Assembly: GCA_013205335.1 (NCBI GenBank)
Contig: JABMNB010000165.1
Span: 1-15,824 of the forward strand
Length of the DNA: 15,824 nt
DNA from: Rhodospirillales bacterium
GTDB lineage: Bacteria; Pseudomonadota; Alphaproteobacteria; Reyranellales; Reyranellaceae
Direction of reading: 5' to 3'
Part shown: positions 1 to 7,518 of the stretch, piece by piece
Layout: every line of letters begins with the position of its first letter
Numbering within the stretch: position 1 is the first letter of the stretch
Made by a program: the position numbers and the translations under genes
The notes under the pieces: model-generated
Told to the model about the DNA's origin: nothing
The model's database searches: none
The model's input: only the letters and a program-made list of their open reading frames with translations

Positions 1-615
<615 letters not shown>

Positions 616-642
616 CCGTCAGCATCTGGAGGAAGCCACGCC

Positions 643-1524
643 ATGACCGTGCGAAAGCTGGGCGGAGCCACCATCGAGAAGGTCGAGGAGATCTGCGGTC
701 CGGGCTTCAAGCCCGGCCGCATGTTTCCCAGGTTCGACCAGGAGGCCTTCGACGCCCAGAAGGGCTGGATGGTGCCGGAACATGTGCAGGAAGGCAGCGA
801 CCGGCTGATCGGTTCGGTCCACACCTGGATCGTGAAGACGCCCCGGCACACGATCCTGATCGACACCTGCCTCGGCAATCACAAGCAGCGCCACAATGCC
901 GGCTGGAACAACCTCGACACGCCGTTCCTCGACCGGCTGAAAGCCTGTGGCTGCCCCGCGGAGTCCGTCGACTTCGTGATGTGCACCCACCTGCATGTCG
1001 ACCATGTCGGATGGAACACCAAACTCGAGAACGGCCGCTGGGTGCCGACCTTTCCCAATGCCAAATACCTGTTCGCCAAGCGCGAGTACGCGCACTGGGA
1101 GAGCGAGCGAAAGACCCAAGGCGAAGGCAAGGTGAACGACGGCTCGTTCGACGATTCGGTGCTGCCGATCGTCGAAGCCGGCAAGGCCGTGATGATCGAA
1201 AGCGATCACCAGCCCGATCCGCTGCTCACCATCAAGGACTATCCGGGCCACACGCCGGGCTCGATCGCGATCAACCTGAAGGACCAGGGCCAGCAGGCCT
1301 GCTTCTCGGGCGACATCATGCATCACCCGATCCAGGTCTATCATCCGGATTGGTCGAGCCAGTTCTGCTGGGACCAGGTGATGTCGGCGGTCTCGCGCCG
1401 CAAGCTCCTGGAAGACTGCGCCGAGAGCAACGCGCTGCTCTGCCCCGCCCACTTCCCCGGCGCCAATGCGGGTTACGTCAAGCCCGAGGGCAATTCCTTC
1501 AGGATCGAGTGGGACCGGCCATGA
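643..1524 (+). CDS. MBL-fold metallo-hydrolase (lactonase/esterase-like)
   Basis: A 293-residue metallo-beta-lactamase-fold hydrolase. The zinc-binding signature HxHxDH is intact as H116-L-H118-V-D120-H121. The downstream metal ligands fit as H203 (in YPGHTPGS) and D224 (in FSGDIMHH). No signal peptide is seen, so it is probably cytoplasmic. Size and motif layout resemble the quorum-quenching N-acyl-homoserine-lactone lactonase and related lactone/ester hydrolase branch of the fold. Substrate cannot be read from sequence. The start is set by GGAGGAA at 628-634, eight bases upstream. The stop codon overlaps the next gene's start as ATGA at 1521-1524, which indicates translational coupling with the SMP-30 lactonase. 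Two candidate lactone hydrolases in succession inside a dehydrogenase operon suggest a ring-opening step, which is inference. Confidence 0.88.
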   Translation: MTVRKLGGATIEKVEEICGPGFKPGRMFPRFDQEAFDAQKGWMVPEHVQEGSDRLIGSVHTWIVKTPRHTILIDTCLGNHKQRHNAGWNNLDTPFLDRLKACGCPAESVDFVMCTHLHVDHVGWNTKLENGRWVPTFPNAKYLFAKREYAHWESERKTQGEGKVNDGSFDDSVLPIVEAGKAVMIESDHQPDPLLTIKDYPGHTPGSIAINLKDQGQQACFSGDIMHHPIQVYHPDWSSQFCWDQVMSAVSRRKLLEDCAESNALLCPAHFPGANAGYVKPEGNSFRIEWDRP

Positions 1525-2360
1525 AGCTCGAACCCCTGCTCGACGGCCTCTCCTTCGGCGAAGGCCCGCGCTGGCGGGACGACCGGCTCTACTTTTCCGA
1601 CTTCTATGTCCATCAGGTGCGCACCGTCGACGAGAACGGCAAGGCCGAGACGATCGTCGAGGTTCCGGGACGTCCTTCCGGTCTGGGCTGGCGTCCCGAC
1701 GGCACGATGCTGATCGTGAGCATGACCGACCGGCGTCTGATGCGCTTTGCCAACGGCAGGCTCACGGTCGAGGCAGAACTGAAGTCGATCGCGACCGGCC
1801 TTTGCAACGACATGGTCGTCGACGCCAAGGGCCGCGCCTATGTCGGCAATTTCGGCTTCGACCGGCACGCCGGCGAGAAGCCGCGGGCGGCGGTGCTGGC
1901 CCGGGTCGATCCCGACGGCTCGGTGCATGCCGCCGCCGATGGGCTGATGTTTCCCAACGGCACCGTCATCACGCCGGACGGCAAGACGATGATCATCGGC
2001 GAGACCTTCGCCAAGCGGCTGACGGCGTTCGACATCGCGCCCGACGGCACTCTGTCCAACCGCCGCCTGTGGGCCGAGACACCCACCTGCAATCCCGATG
2101 GGATCTGCCTCGATGCCGAGGGCGGCATCTGGGTCACCGGCGCCTTCACCCATCACATGATCCGCGTGCTCGAGGGCGGCAAGGTCACGCACGACCTCGA
2201 TCTCGGGGAGCGCGCGTCCTATGCCTGCATGCTGGGCGGCAAGGACCGGCGGACCCTGTTCGTCGTCACCAACAGCGGCAGCGGGCCCGCCATCGCCGAC
2301 AAGCGCGACGGCCGCATCGAGACGATGCGGGTCGACGTGCCCGGCGCCGGCCTGCCCTAG
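1521..2360 (+). CDS. SMP-30/gluconolactonase/LRE family protein
   Basis: A 279-residue six-bladed beta-propeller of the SMP-30/gluconolactonase family, the usual length for it. Family landmarks are FGEGPRW with metal ligand E14, the C95-N96-D97 segment, FPNG with N146, and NPDG with D193. Together E14, N96 or N146, and D193 form the expected divalent-metal site. Members hydrolyse sugar lactones such as gluconolactone, and some hydrolyse other lactones or organophosphates. No signal peptide is seen, so it is likely cytoplasmic. The ATG is the first base of the ATGA overlap with the upstream hydrolase stop, and the reading frame is also open far upstream; I chose this start because the family motif E14 then sits at its normal distance from the N-terminus. 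Its stop codon lies inside the next gene's Shine-Dalgarno sequence, so the genes are co-translated. Confidence 0.9.
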   Translation: MKLEPLLDGLSFGEGPRWRDDRLYFSDFYVHQVRTVDENGKAETIVEVPGRPSGLGWRPDGTMLIVSMTDRRLMRFANGRLTVEAELKSIATGLCNDMVVDAKGRAYVGNFGFDRHAGEKPRAAVLARVDPDGSVHAAADGLMFPNGTVITPDGKTMIIGETFAKRLTAFDIAPDGTLSNRRLWAETPTCNPDGICLDAEGGIWVTGAFTHHMIRVLEGGKVTHDLDLGERASYACMLGGKDRRTLFVVTNSGSGPAIADKRDGRIETMRVDVPGAGLP

Positions 2361-2364
2361 GAGG
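2359..2364 (+). promoter_or_regulatory. Ribosome binding site overlapping a stop codon
   Basis: A perfect AGGAGG begins within the TAG stop of the SMP-30 gene and lies five bases before the ATG at 2370. It fixes the start of the first SDR and suggests re-initiation by terminating ribosomes. Confidence 0.75.
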
Positions 2365-2369
2365 AATTC

Positions 2370-3188
2370 ATGAAGGGTCCCGAAGACGACGCCGGACTGG
2401 CCGGCAAGGTTGCGATCATCTCCGGCGGCGGCGCCGCGGGCGACGGCATCGGCAACGGCCGCGCGGCGGCGATCCTGCTGGCGCGCGCCGGCAGCCACGT
2501 GCTGGTGGCCGACCGCGAGCTGAAACTGGCGGAGCGTACCGTCGAAATGATCAAGGCCGAGGGCGGCCATGCCGCGGCCCATGCCGGCGACATGACCCAG
2601 GAAGTCGAGTGCAAGCGCCTCGTCGACGCCGCGGTCGACCGCTGGGGCCGGTTGGATTTCCTCGACAACAACATCGGCATCGGCAGCCGCGGCTCGGTCG
2701 TGAACGAGAAGCCCGAGGACTTTCGCCGCGTCATGCAGGTCAACGTCGAGACGATGTTCCTCGTCTCCAAGCACGCGATCCCGGCGATGATCAAGACGGC
2801 CAAGGGCGGCGCGATCGTCAACATCTCGTCGATTTCGGCGCTGCGGCCGCGCGGGCTCACGACCTATACGACCTCCAAGGCCGCCGTAATCGGCCTCAGC
2901 CAGGCAATGGCGGTCGACCATGGCCGCGACAACATCCGCGTCAACTGCATCTGCCCCGGCCCCATGTACACGCCCATGGTCTATGCCCGCGGCAACGGCA
3001 TGAGCGAGGCGGCCCGCGCCCAGCGCGCCAAGGCCTCGGTCCTCAAGACCGAGGGCACGGGCTGGGATGTCGGCCACACCGTGCGTTTCCTGCTCAGCAA
3101 CCACGCCCGCTACATCACCGGCCAGGTCATCGTCGTCGATGGCGGCGTGACGCTGCAGGGCCCCGAACGAGATTCACAGGATCACTGA
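2370..3188 (+). CDS. SDR-family oxidoreductase with extended glycine loop
   Basis: A 272-residue classical-size short-chain dehydrogenase/reductase acting on NAD(P)(H). The catalytic Ser-Tyr-Lys set is S153, Y166 and K170 (YTTSK), with spacing of 13 between Ser and Tyr. The N-N-A-G element is N100-N101-I102-G103, with Asn kept but Ala replaced by Ile. The C-terminal ITGQVIVVDGG segment is typical. The cofactor loop is unusual: instead of TGxxxGIG it reads GGGAAGDGIGNGR (residues 19-31), about six residues longer. The same style of loop is seen in the SDR at 3797. That loop type is known in a subset of SDRs, and substrate is not predictable. The gene sits between the lactonase and a CMD-fold protein and is followed by 52 bp without a gene. 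It probably oxidises an alcohol or reduces a ketone in the cluster's pathway. Confidence 0.9.
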   Translation: MKGPEDDAGLAGKVAIISGGGAAGDGIGNGRAAAILLARAGSHVLVADRELKLAERTVEMIKAEGGHAAAHAGDMTQEVECKRLVDAAVDRWGRLDFLDNNIGIGSRGSVVNEKPEDFRRVMQVNVETMFLVSKHAIPAMIKTAKGGAIVNISSISALRPRGLTTYTTSKAAVIGLSQAMAVDHGRDNIRVNCICPGPMYTPMVYARGNGMSEAARAQRAKASVLKTEGTGWDVGHTVRFLLSNHARYITGQVIVVDGGVTLQGPERDSQDH

Positions 3189-3197
3189 AGAAAGATC

Positions 3198-3216
3198 CCC
3201 AGCCTTTCGGCTCGGG
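3198..3216 (+). other. Small bulged hairpin between operon genes
   Basis: CCC-AGCC, loop TTTC, then GGCT-c-GGG gives a seven-pair stem with one bulged C in the 52-bp gap before the CMD gene. No U-tract follows, so a terminator is unlikely. It could tune mRNA stability between operon segments. It may also be chance at this GC content. Confidence 0.3.
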
Positions 3217-3240
3217 ACGTGAATAAGGAGGAAACGGAAG

Positions 3241-3795
3241 ATGGCCCGTCTGCCCTATCTCGAGCCCGACCAGGTCGCGCCCGAATATCGCGACATGCTC
3301 AAGCGCAACACCAACCTGCACAAGCTGCTGGTCAACTCGCCCGACATGGCCCGCGCCTTCAGCGGCCTGGGCGGTTACATCCGCTTCAAGAGCAAGCTCG
3401 ACCCCCGTCTGCGCGAGCTCGCCATCCTGCAGGTCGGCTGGCTGGAGAAGTCGGAATACGAATTCACCCACCATGTGAAGATCGGCAAGGAATTCGGCGT
3501 CACCGACGAGGACATCCAGGGCCTGATGGCCGAGACCGCGGGAAAGCCCTCCAAGCTCGAACCGCTCGCCAAGGCCGTCCTCCGGGGAGCACGCGAGATG
3601 GTGAAGGACCTCGCCATGTCCGACGCCACTTTCGCCGAAATCAAGAAGGATCTCTCCAACGAGCACATGACCGACCTCGTGCTCACCATTGCCTTCTACT
3701 GCGCCGTCGTCCGCGTTCTGGCCACCATGCAGATCGACAACGAGCCGCAATACAAGGAAGTGTTGAAGCAGTATCCGATTCCGGGAGTAAAGTGA
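3241..3795 (+). CDS. Carboxymuconolactone decarboxylase (CMD)/AhpD-like fold protein
   Basis: A 184-residue protein of the all-helical CMD/AhpD-like superfamily. The core helix region reads LRELAILQVG, then SEYEFTHHVKIG (residues 71-82). In AhpD peroxidases this position carries CxxCxxxH. Here the two cysteines are S71 and E74 while H78 is kept, and E59 in the preceding REL motif is also kept. The protein therefore lacks the redox CxxC and should not be a thiol peroxidase. It is closer to the decarboxylase/isomerase-like, non-redox branch. The start is fixed by AAGGAGG at 3225-3231, nine bases upstream. One base separates its stop from the next SDR. Members of this branch often sit in catabolic clusters beside SDRs, but their reactions are mostly unassigned. 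A role on a lactone or beta-keto intermediate is plausible inference given the two upstream lactonase-like genes. Confidence 0.88.
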   Translation: MARLPYLEPDQVAPEYRDMLKRNTNLHKLLVNSPDMARAFSGLGGYIRFKSKLDPRLRELAILQVGWLEKSEYEFTHHVKIGKEFGVTDEDIQGLMAETAGKPSKLEPLAKAVLRGAREMVKDLAMSDATFAEIKKDLSNEHMTDLVLTIAFYCAVVRVLATMQIDNEPQYKEVLKQYPIPGVK

Positions 3796-3796
3796 C

Positions 3797-4597
3797 ATGC
3801 GCCTGAAAGATCGAGTCGCCATCGTCGTCGGCGCCGGACAGAGCCCCGGCGAGGGCATGGGCAACGGCCGCGCCACTGCGCTTACCTTTGCGCGCGAAGG
3901 CGCCAAGGTCCTGTGCGTCGATCACAATCTCGCTTCGGCGCAGGAAACCGTCGAGATGATCGGCGTCAACCAGGGCACAGCGGTTGCGTTCAAGGCCGAC
4001 GTGACCAAGGGCGCCGACCTCAAGGCGATGGTCGACGAGGCGCATGCGCGGTGGGGCCGCATCGACATCCTGCACAACAATGTCGGGGTCTCGCTGTCCG
4101 GCGGCGACGCCGAGCTGCTCGACATCACCGAGGAAGCTTTCGACCGCTGCACCGCGATCAACCTCAAGAGCTGCATCTTCGCCGCCAAGCACGTGATCCC
4201 GATCATGCGCGAGCAGCAAAGCGGCGTGATCATCAACATCTCGTCGATGGCGGTGATCACCACCTATCCCTACGTCGCCTACAAGGCGACCAAGTCGGCG
4301 ATGGTGTCCTTCACCGAGCAGCTCGCCTACCAGAACGCGCAGTACGGCATCCGCGCCAACGTGATCCTGCCCGGGCTGATGAACACGCCCATGGCCGTCG
4401 ACACGCGGGCCCGCACGTTCAAAAAGACGCGCGCCGAGGTCGAGGCCGAGCGCGATTCCAAGGTGCCGCTTCGCAAGAAGATGGGCACTGGCTGGGATGT
4501 CGCCAACGCCGCACTCTTCCTCGCCTCAGACGAGGCGAGCTTCATTACCGGCGTGACCCTGCCGGTCGATGGCGGCGCCAGCGTGCGGCGCGGCTAG
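3797..4597 (+). CDS. SDR-family oxidoreductase with extended glycine loop (second)
   Basis: A 266-residue short-chain dehydrogenase. Catalytic residues fit as S149, Y162 and K166 (YKATK), and the Asn element is N94-N95-V96-G97. The cofactor loop is the long form GAGQSPGEGMGNGR (residues 12-25), like the SDR at 2370, so the two probably share a subfamily. They differ over most of the rest, so this is not a recent tandem duplication. The C-terminus carries SFITGVTLPVDGG, as usual. An insertion of charged residues (about 198-220, rich in R, K and E) between the LPGLMNTPM segment and MGTGWDVANAA probably forms the substrate-loop helix. The start lies one base after the preceding stop, with GGAG at 3783-3786. 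It presumably acts on a sibling intermediate of the first SDR. Confidence 0.9.
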   Translation: MRLKDRVAIVVGAGQSPGEGMGNGRATALTFAREGAKVLCVDHNLASAQETVEMIGVNQGTAVAFKADVTKGADLKAMVDEAHARWGRIDILHNNVGVSLSGGDAELLDITEEAFDRCTAINLKSCIFAAKHVIPIMREQQSGVIINISSMAVITTYPYVAYKATKSAMVSFTEQLAYQNAQYGIRANVILPGLMNTPMAVDTRARTFKKTRAEVEAERDSKVPLRKKMGTGWDVANAALFLASDEASFITGVTLPVDGGASVRRG

Positions 4598-4625
4598 AGG
4601 CACGATCCTTGCGTCGTCCGCCGCC

Positions 4626-5384
4626 ATGAACCGACTTGCCGGCAAGACCGCTCTCATCACCGGTGCCTCCTCCGGCATCGGCCGCGCCATCGCGACCAAG
4701 TTCCAGGCGGAGGGCGCGACCCTGCTGCTGATGGACATCACCGAGGCCGTGGTCGAAGGCGGCGAGCCGACGCACAGGATCCTGAACGTGCCCTTCTTCC
4801 AGGGGGACGTGTCGAACGAGAAAGATGTCGAAGAGGCGGTGCGCCAGGCGGCGCTCCCGACCGGCCGGCTCGACATCGTGGTCAACGATGCGGTCATCCG
4901 TTCCGGCAAGAAGCTGACCGACACCAGCCTCGACGAGTGGAACCGGGTGATGGAGGTGAACGTCACCGGCGTCTTCCTGATATGCCGCGCCGCCGTGCGC
5001 CAGATGCTGACGCAGGAAATCCGCCACGAGGCGCGCGGGCGCATCGTCAATATCTCCTCGCAGCACGGCATGATCTCGTCGCCCGAGGATTTCTCCTACG
5101 GCGTCTCGAAATCGGCGGTGGTCTACATCACGCGCCAGATCGCCGCCGATTACGGCCGCGACAGCATCATCTGCAATGCCGTCGCTCCGGGCAAGATCCT
5201 CACCGGCAAGGGCGGGCGCGCCGTCGAGCCGCGCTGGATCGACTATTCCCATGCCCGCACGCCGCTGCCGCGGCTCGGGCGATCCGAGGACGTTGCCAAT
5301 GCCGCGCTGTTCCTCGCCTCCGACGAAGCGACCTTCATCACCGGCGAGAACCTGATGGTCGACGGCGGCTGGATGGCGAACTGA
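4626..5384 (+). CDS. SDR-family oxidoreductase with classical TGxxxGIG loop
   Basis: A 252-residue short-chain dehydrogenase, the third in the operon. It has the standard cofactor motif TGASSGIG (G13, G17, G19), catalytic S145, Y158 and K162 (YGVSK), and the C-terminal FITGENLMVDGG. It is unlike the other two in its loop, so it comes from a different SDR branch (FabG/glucose-dehydrogenase-like). The NNAG element is altered to N87-D88-A89-V90. I chose the ATG at 4626 because it places the TGxxxGIG motif at residue 12, as in the family. An upstream in-frame ATG at 4569 would overlap the preceding gene and add an unlikely N-terminus. No strong Shine-Dalgarno sequence is visible, so translation may depend on the upstream gene. 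Its last 47 bases overlap the tail of the convergent LysR gene, which ends the operon. Confidence 0.88.
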   Translation: MNRLAGKTALITGASSGIGRAIATKFQAEGATLLLMDITEAVVEGGEPTHRILNVPFFQGDVSNEKDVEEAVRQAALPTGRLDIVVNDAVIRSGKKLTDTSLDEWNRVMEVNVTGVFLICRAAVRQMLTQEIRHEARGRIVNISSQHGMISSPEDFSYGVSKSAVVYITRQIAADYGRDSIICNAVAPGKILTGKGGRAVEPRWIDYSHARTPLPRLGRSEDVANAALFLASDEATFITGENLMVDGGWMAN

Positions 5385-6249
5385 CCGTCAGCAGGCCGGC
5401 AAGGACCTGAAGGAAGGCGCGCACGAGGCGCGCGTTCTGGCGCTCCTTCAGGTGGACGACATGGGCGTAGGTGTAGACCTCCGCATCCGTCACCGGCAGC
5501 GGCCGGATGCGCGGATCGGGAATGAACTCCGCCTCGGACACCACGCCCATGCCGATGCCCTTGGCCACGGCTTCGCGGATCGATTCACGGCTGCCGATCT
5601 CCATCACGATCCGGGGCCTCACGTTGGCCTCCCGCATCGCCTGATCGAAGGCGCGGCGGGTCGTCGATCCCGCCTCGCGCACGATCAGGCGCTGTCCCTC
5701 CATGTCGCGGGCGCGGATGCTGCGCCGCTGCGCGAAGGGGTGATCGATGTGGCAGAAGGCGATCACCCGGTGACGGCGATAGGGAATGGCGACAAGCCGC
5801 GGATCGGGATCGACATGGGCGAGCACAGCCACGTCGGTCCGGTAGTCGAGCAGGTCGCGCAGCGTGTCGCGTGAATTACCGACGGTCACCGAGACGTAGA
5901 GACCGGGGTGACGTGCATTGAAAGCCGCGAGCATGTCGGTGACGTGATAGGGGCCGACGGCGCCGACGCGCAGATGGCCGGTTCTGAGGCCGCGCGTCTC
6001 GTTGAGGAAATCGGCCGCCTCTTTCTCATCGGCAAACAGGCGGCGGGTGATGTCGAGGAGACCACCGCCCGTCCCGGTGAGTTCGATCCGCCGGCCTCGG
6101 CGCACGAACAGCTCGACACCGAATTCCTGCTCCAGCGACTTCACCTGCGTGGTGATGGTGGGCTGGCTGACGCCGAGCTCGCGCGCGGCAGCGGTGAAGC
6201 TCAGCCGCTGCGCAACCGCGTGGAAGGAGCGGAGCTGCGTATGCCTCAT
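5338..6249 (-). CDS. LysR-family transcriptional regulator
   Basis: A 303-residue LysR-type regulator. The N-terminal winged helix-turn-helix spans about residues 1-60 (LRSFHAVAQRLSFTAAARELGVSQPTI, LEQEFGVELFVRRG), followed by a linker helix. The effector-binding domain begins near GHLRVGAVGPYHV. The ATG at 6249 gives the usual N-terminus; the frame is open upstream but those codons run into the divergent gene. Length is normal. It diverges from the iron-alcohol-dehydrogenase/Phn-type transporter operon across 117 bp, the usual LysR arrangement, so it probably controls that operon and itself in response to the imported compound or a metabolite. Its C-terminus is Ser/Arg/Pro-rich (SSPSSRRRPSGSRR). 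That tail is encoded in and near the 47-bp overlap with the convergent SDR and may be an extension caused by that overlap. Confidence 0.92.
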   Translation of the reverse strand: MRHTQLRSFHAVAQRLSFTAAARELGVSQPTITTQVKSLEQEFGVELFVRRGRRIELTGTGGGLLDITRRLFADEKEAADFLNETRGLRTGHLRVGAVGPYHVTDMLAAFNARHPGLYVSVTVGNSRDTLRDLLDYRTDVAVLAHVDPDPRLVAIPYRRHRVIAFCHIDHPFAQRRSIRARDMEGQRLIVREAGSTTRRAFDQAMREANVRPRIVMEIGSRESIREAVAKGIGMGVVSEAEFIPDPRIRPLPVTDAEVYTYAHVVHLKERQNARLVRAFLQVLAGLLTVSSPSSRRRPSGSRR

Positions 6250-6250
6250 A

Positions 6251-6263
6251 TTGATTTTCTCAA
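6251..6263. promoter_or_regulatory. Candidate LysR-type operator 1 (T-N11-A)
   Basis: TTGA-N5-TCAA is a perfect 4+4 dyad that satisfies the LysR T-N11-A consensus. It lies one base upstream of the regulator's own start codon, in its leader. It could serve autorepression or act as the low-affinity half of a paired site. Confidence 0.45.
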
Positions 6264-6280
6264 TGCCACTTCGAGAATGT

Positions 6281-6293
6281 TTGAATTGGCTAA
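6281..6293. promoter_or_regulatory. Candidate LysR-type operator 2 (T-N11-A)
   Basis: TTGA-N5-CTAA is an imperfect dyad with T-N11-A spacing. Its centre (6287) is 30 bp from the centre of operator 1 (6257), about three helical turns, so both face the same side of the DNA. It overlaps the proposed start region of lysR transcription. Confidence 0.42.
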
Positions 6294-6321
6294 ATGTGAG
6301 AGGCGGCCGGAAGATTGTCAA
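6293..6321 (-). promoter_or_regulatory. Candidate lysR promoter
   Basis: Read on the minus strand, a perfect -35 hexamer TTGACA (6321 to 6316) is followed after 17 bp by CACATT (6298 to 6293), a weak -10. The predicted start of transcription would fall near 6285, inside operator 2, consistent with negative autoregulation. The weak -10 makes this tentative. Confidence 0.35.
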
Positions 6322-6366
6322 AAGGCCGCTAAGGCAACCGAGCAGAGCAATGGGAGTAGAGCGCGG

Positions 6367-7479
6367 ATGTGGCGCTATCGTAATCCGGTCGATGTGAAGT
6401 TCGGCAATGGCGTCTTCGAGTCGCTGGGCAAGGTGCTGGCCGGTCGGGCCTACTGCCTCGTGACCTATGACGACGCCAACGACGGCGGTGTGTTCGCCGA
6501 CCTCACCCGGCGCGCCATCGCCCTGGCCGGCCCGCCTGCCGTCATGGTCCGCAACGTCGGTCCCAATCCCGACTTCATCGGCCTCGCGGAGTCCTGCCGC
6601 ACCTACGCGACTGCGACGCGTCCCGTCGAGGCCATCGTGGCGCTGGGCGGCGGCTCCGTGATGGATGCCGCAAAGGTCGTCGCGGCGGGCTCGGGCGATT
6701 TCGACAGGGTCCGGCGCCACCTCGAATCAGGCAGCGGCGGTGACGAACTCGGCCGGACGCCGATCATCGCCATCCCCACCACGGCGGGAACCGGCAGCGA
6801 GGTCACGTCGTGGGCCACGGTGTGGGACACCAGTGCGATGAAGAAGTATTCGCTGGCGCGCGAGACGCTCTATCCCGAGGTGGCGCTGGTCGACCCGTTG
6901 CTGATGCTGGGCCTGCCGCGCGCCATCACGATCAGCACCGGCCTCGACGCCCTCAGCCACGCGCTGGAGAGCATCTGGAACGTCAACGCCAACCCCGTAT
7001 CGAGTTCGCTGGCCGAAGTCGCCGCGCGTGAGGTGATCGACGCGCTACCCCTGTTAGCCGACGATCTCCGCAACGAGGCACTGCGCACGCGACTGGCGCG
7101 CGCCAGCCTGTTCGCGGGGCTCGCCTTCTCGAACACCCGCACCGCCCTTGCCCATTCGCTCTCCTACCATCTGACGCTGCATCACGGCGTGCCGCACGGC
7201 ATTGCCTGCTCGTTCAGCCTGCCGATGGTGATGCGCGCCGTAGCCGGCAGCAACGCGGCCTGCGACGCCTCGCTGCGGCGCATCTTCGGCCCCGACCTGG
7301 TCGCAGGTGCCGCAAGCCTCGAAGCCTTCCTGAAGAAACTCGGTATCTCGCCAGAGGCCACCGACCACGGCATCGCCGCCGGCGACTGGGCGCGCCTCGT
7401 CGACGACGCGCTGGCGGGCGACCGCGGACGCAACTTCATCGGACGCCGGGAGACGCTGTTGGCCGAAATGGCCGCTTAG
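6367..7479 (+). CDS. Iron-dependent alcohol dehydrogenase (possible phosphonoacetaldehyde-reductase-like)
   Basis: A 370-residue group III (iron-containing) alcohol dehydrogenase. The NAD(P) motif GGGSVMDAAK starts at G94, and the TTAGTGSEVTSWA segment covers about 138-149. All four iron ligands are present with canonical spacing: D194 and H198 in GLDALSHALE, H263, and H277 in HHGVPHG. The ATG at 6367 follows GGGAG at 6352-6356; the upstream frame is open but belongs to the divergent regulator region. The family reduces aldehydes or oxidises primary alcohols. Here it is the first gene of an operon whose next three genes form a PhnDCE-type importer, 39 bp downstream. Phosphonoacetaldehyde reductases and maleylacetate reductases both belong to this superfamily. 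A role on an organophosphonate-derived aldehyde or alcohol is therefore attractive, but it is inferred from context only. Confidence 0.88.
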   Translation: MWRYRNPVDVKFGNGVFESLGKVLAGRAYCLVTYDDANDGGVFADLTRRAIALAGPPAVMVRNVGPNPDFIGLAESCRTYATATRPVEAIVALGGGSVMDAAKVVAAGSGDFDRVRRHLESGSGGDELGRTPIIAIPTTAGTGSEVTSWATVWDTSAMKKYSLARETLYPEVALVDPLLMLGLPRAITISTGLDALSHALESIWNVNANPVSSSLAEVAAREVIDALPLLADDLRNEALRTRLARASLFAGLAFSNTRTALAHSLSYHLTLHHGVPHGIACSFSLPMVMRAVAGSNAACDASLRRIFGPDLVAGAASLEAFLKKLGISPEATDHGIAAGDWARLVDDALAGDRGRNFIGRRETLLAEMAA

Positions 7480-7518
7480 TCGAAGACAGAAGAAAAAGAA
7501 ACCAAGGAGGAAACGACA

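Noticed and set aside
1473..3104. 543-codon open frame on the - strand
   Set aside because: It lies antisense to the SMP-30 and first SDR genes, which have intact family motifs. Its translation is low-complexity Ala/Asp/Val/Gly/Arg typical of antisense frames in GC-rich DNA.
1466..3226. 586-codon open frame on the + strand, second frame
   Set aside because: Arg/Pro/Gly-rich shadow of two good genes; no start signal and no recognisable domain.
5908..6366. N-terminal extension of the alcohol dehydrogenase frame
   Set aside because: Antisense to lysR; the family N-terminus and a Shine-Dalgarno sequence agree with the ATG at 6367.
6252..6720. N-terminal extension of the LysR frame
   Set aside because: The extra 157 codons overlap the divergent alcohol dehydrogenase and have no homology-like features; the HTH begins properly at 6249.
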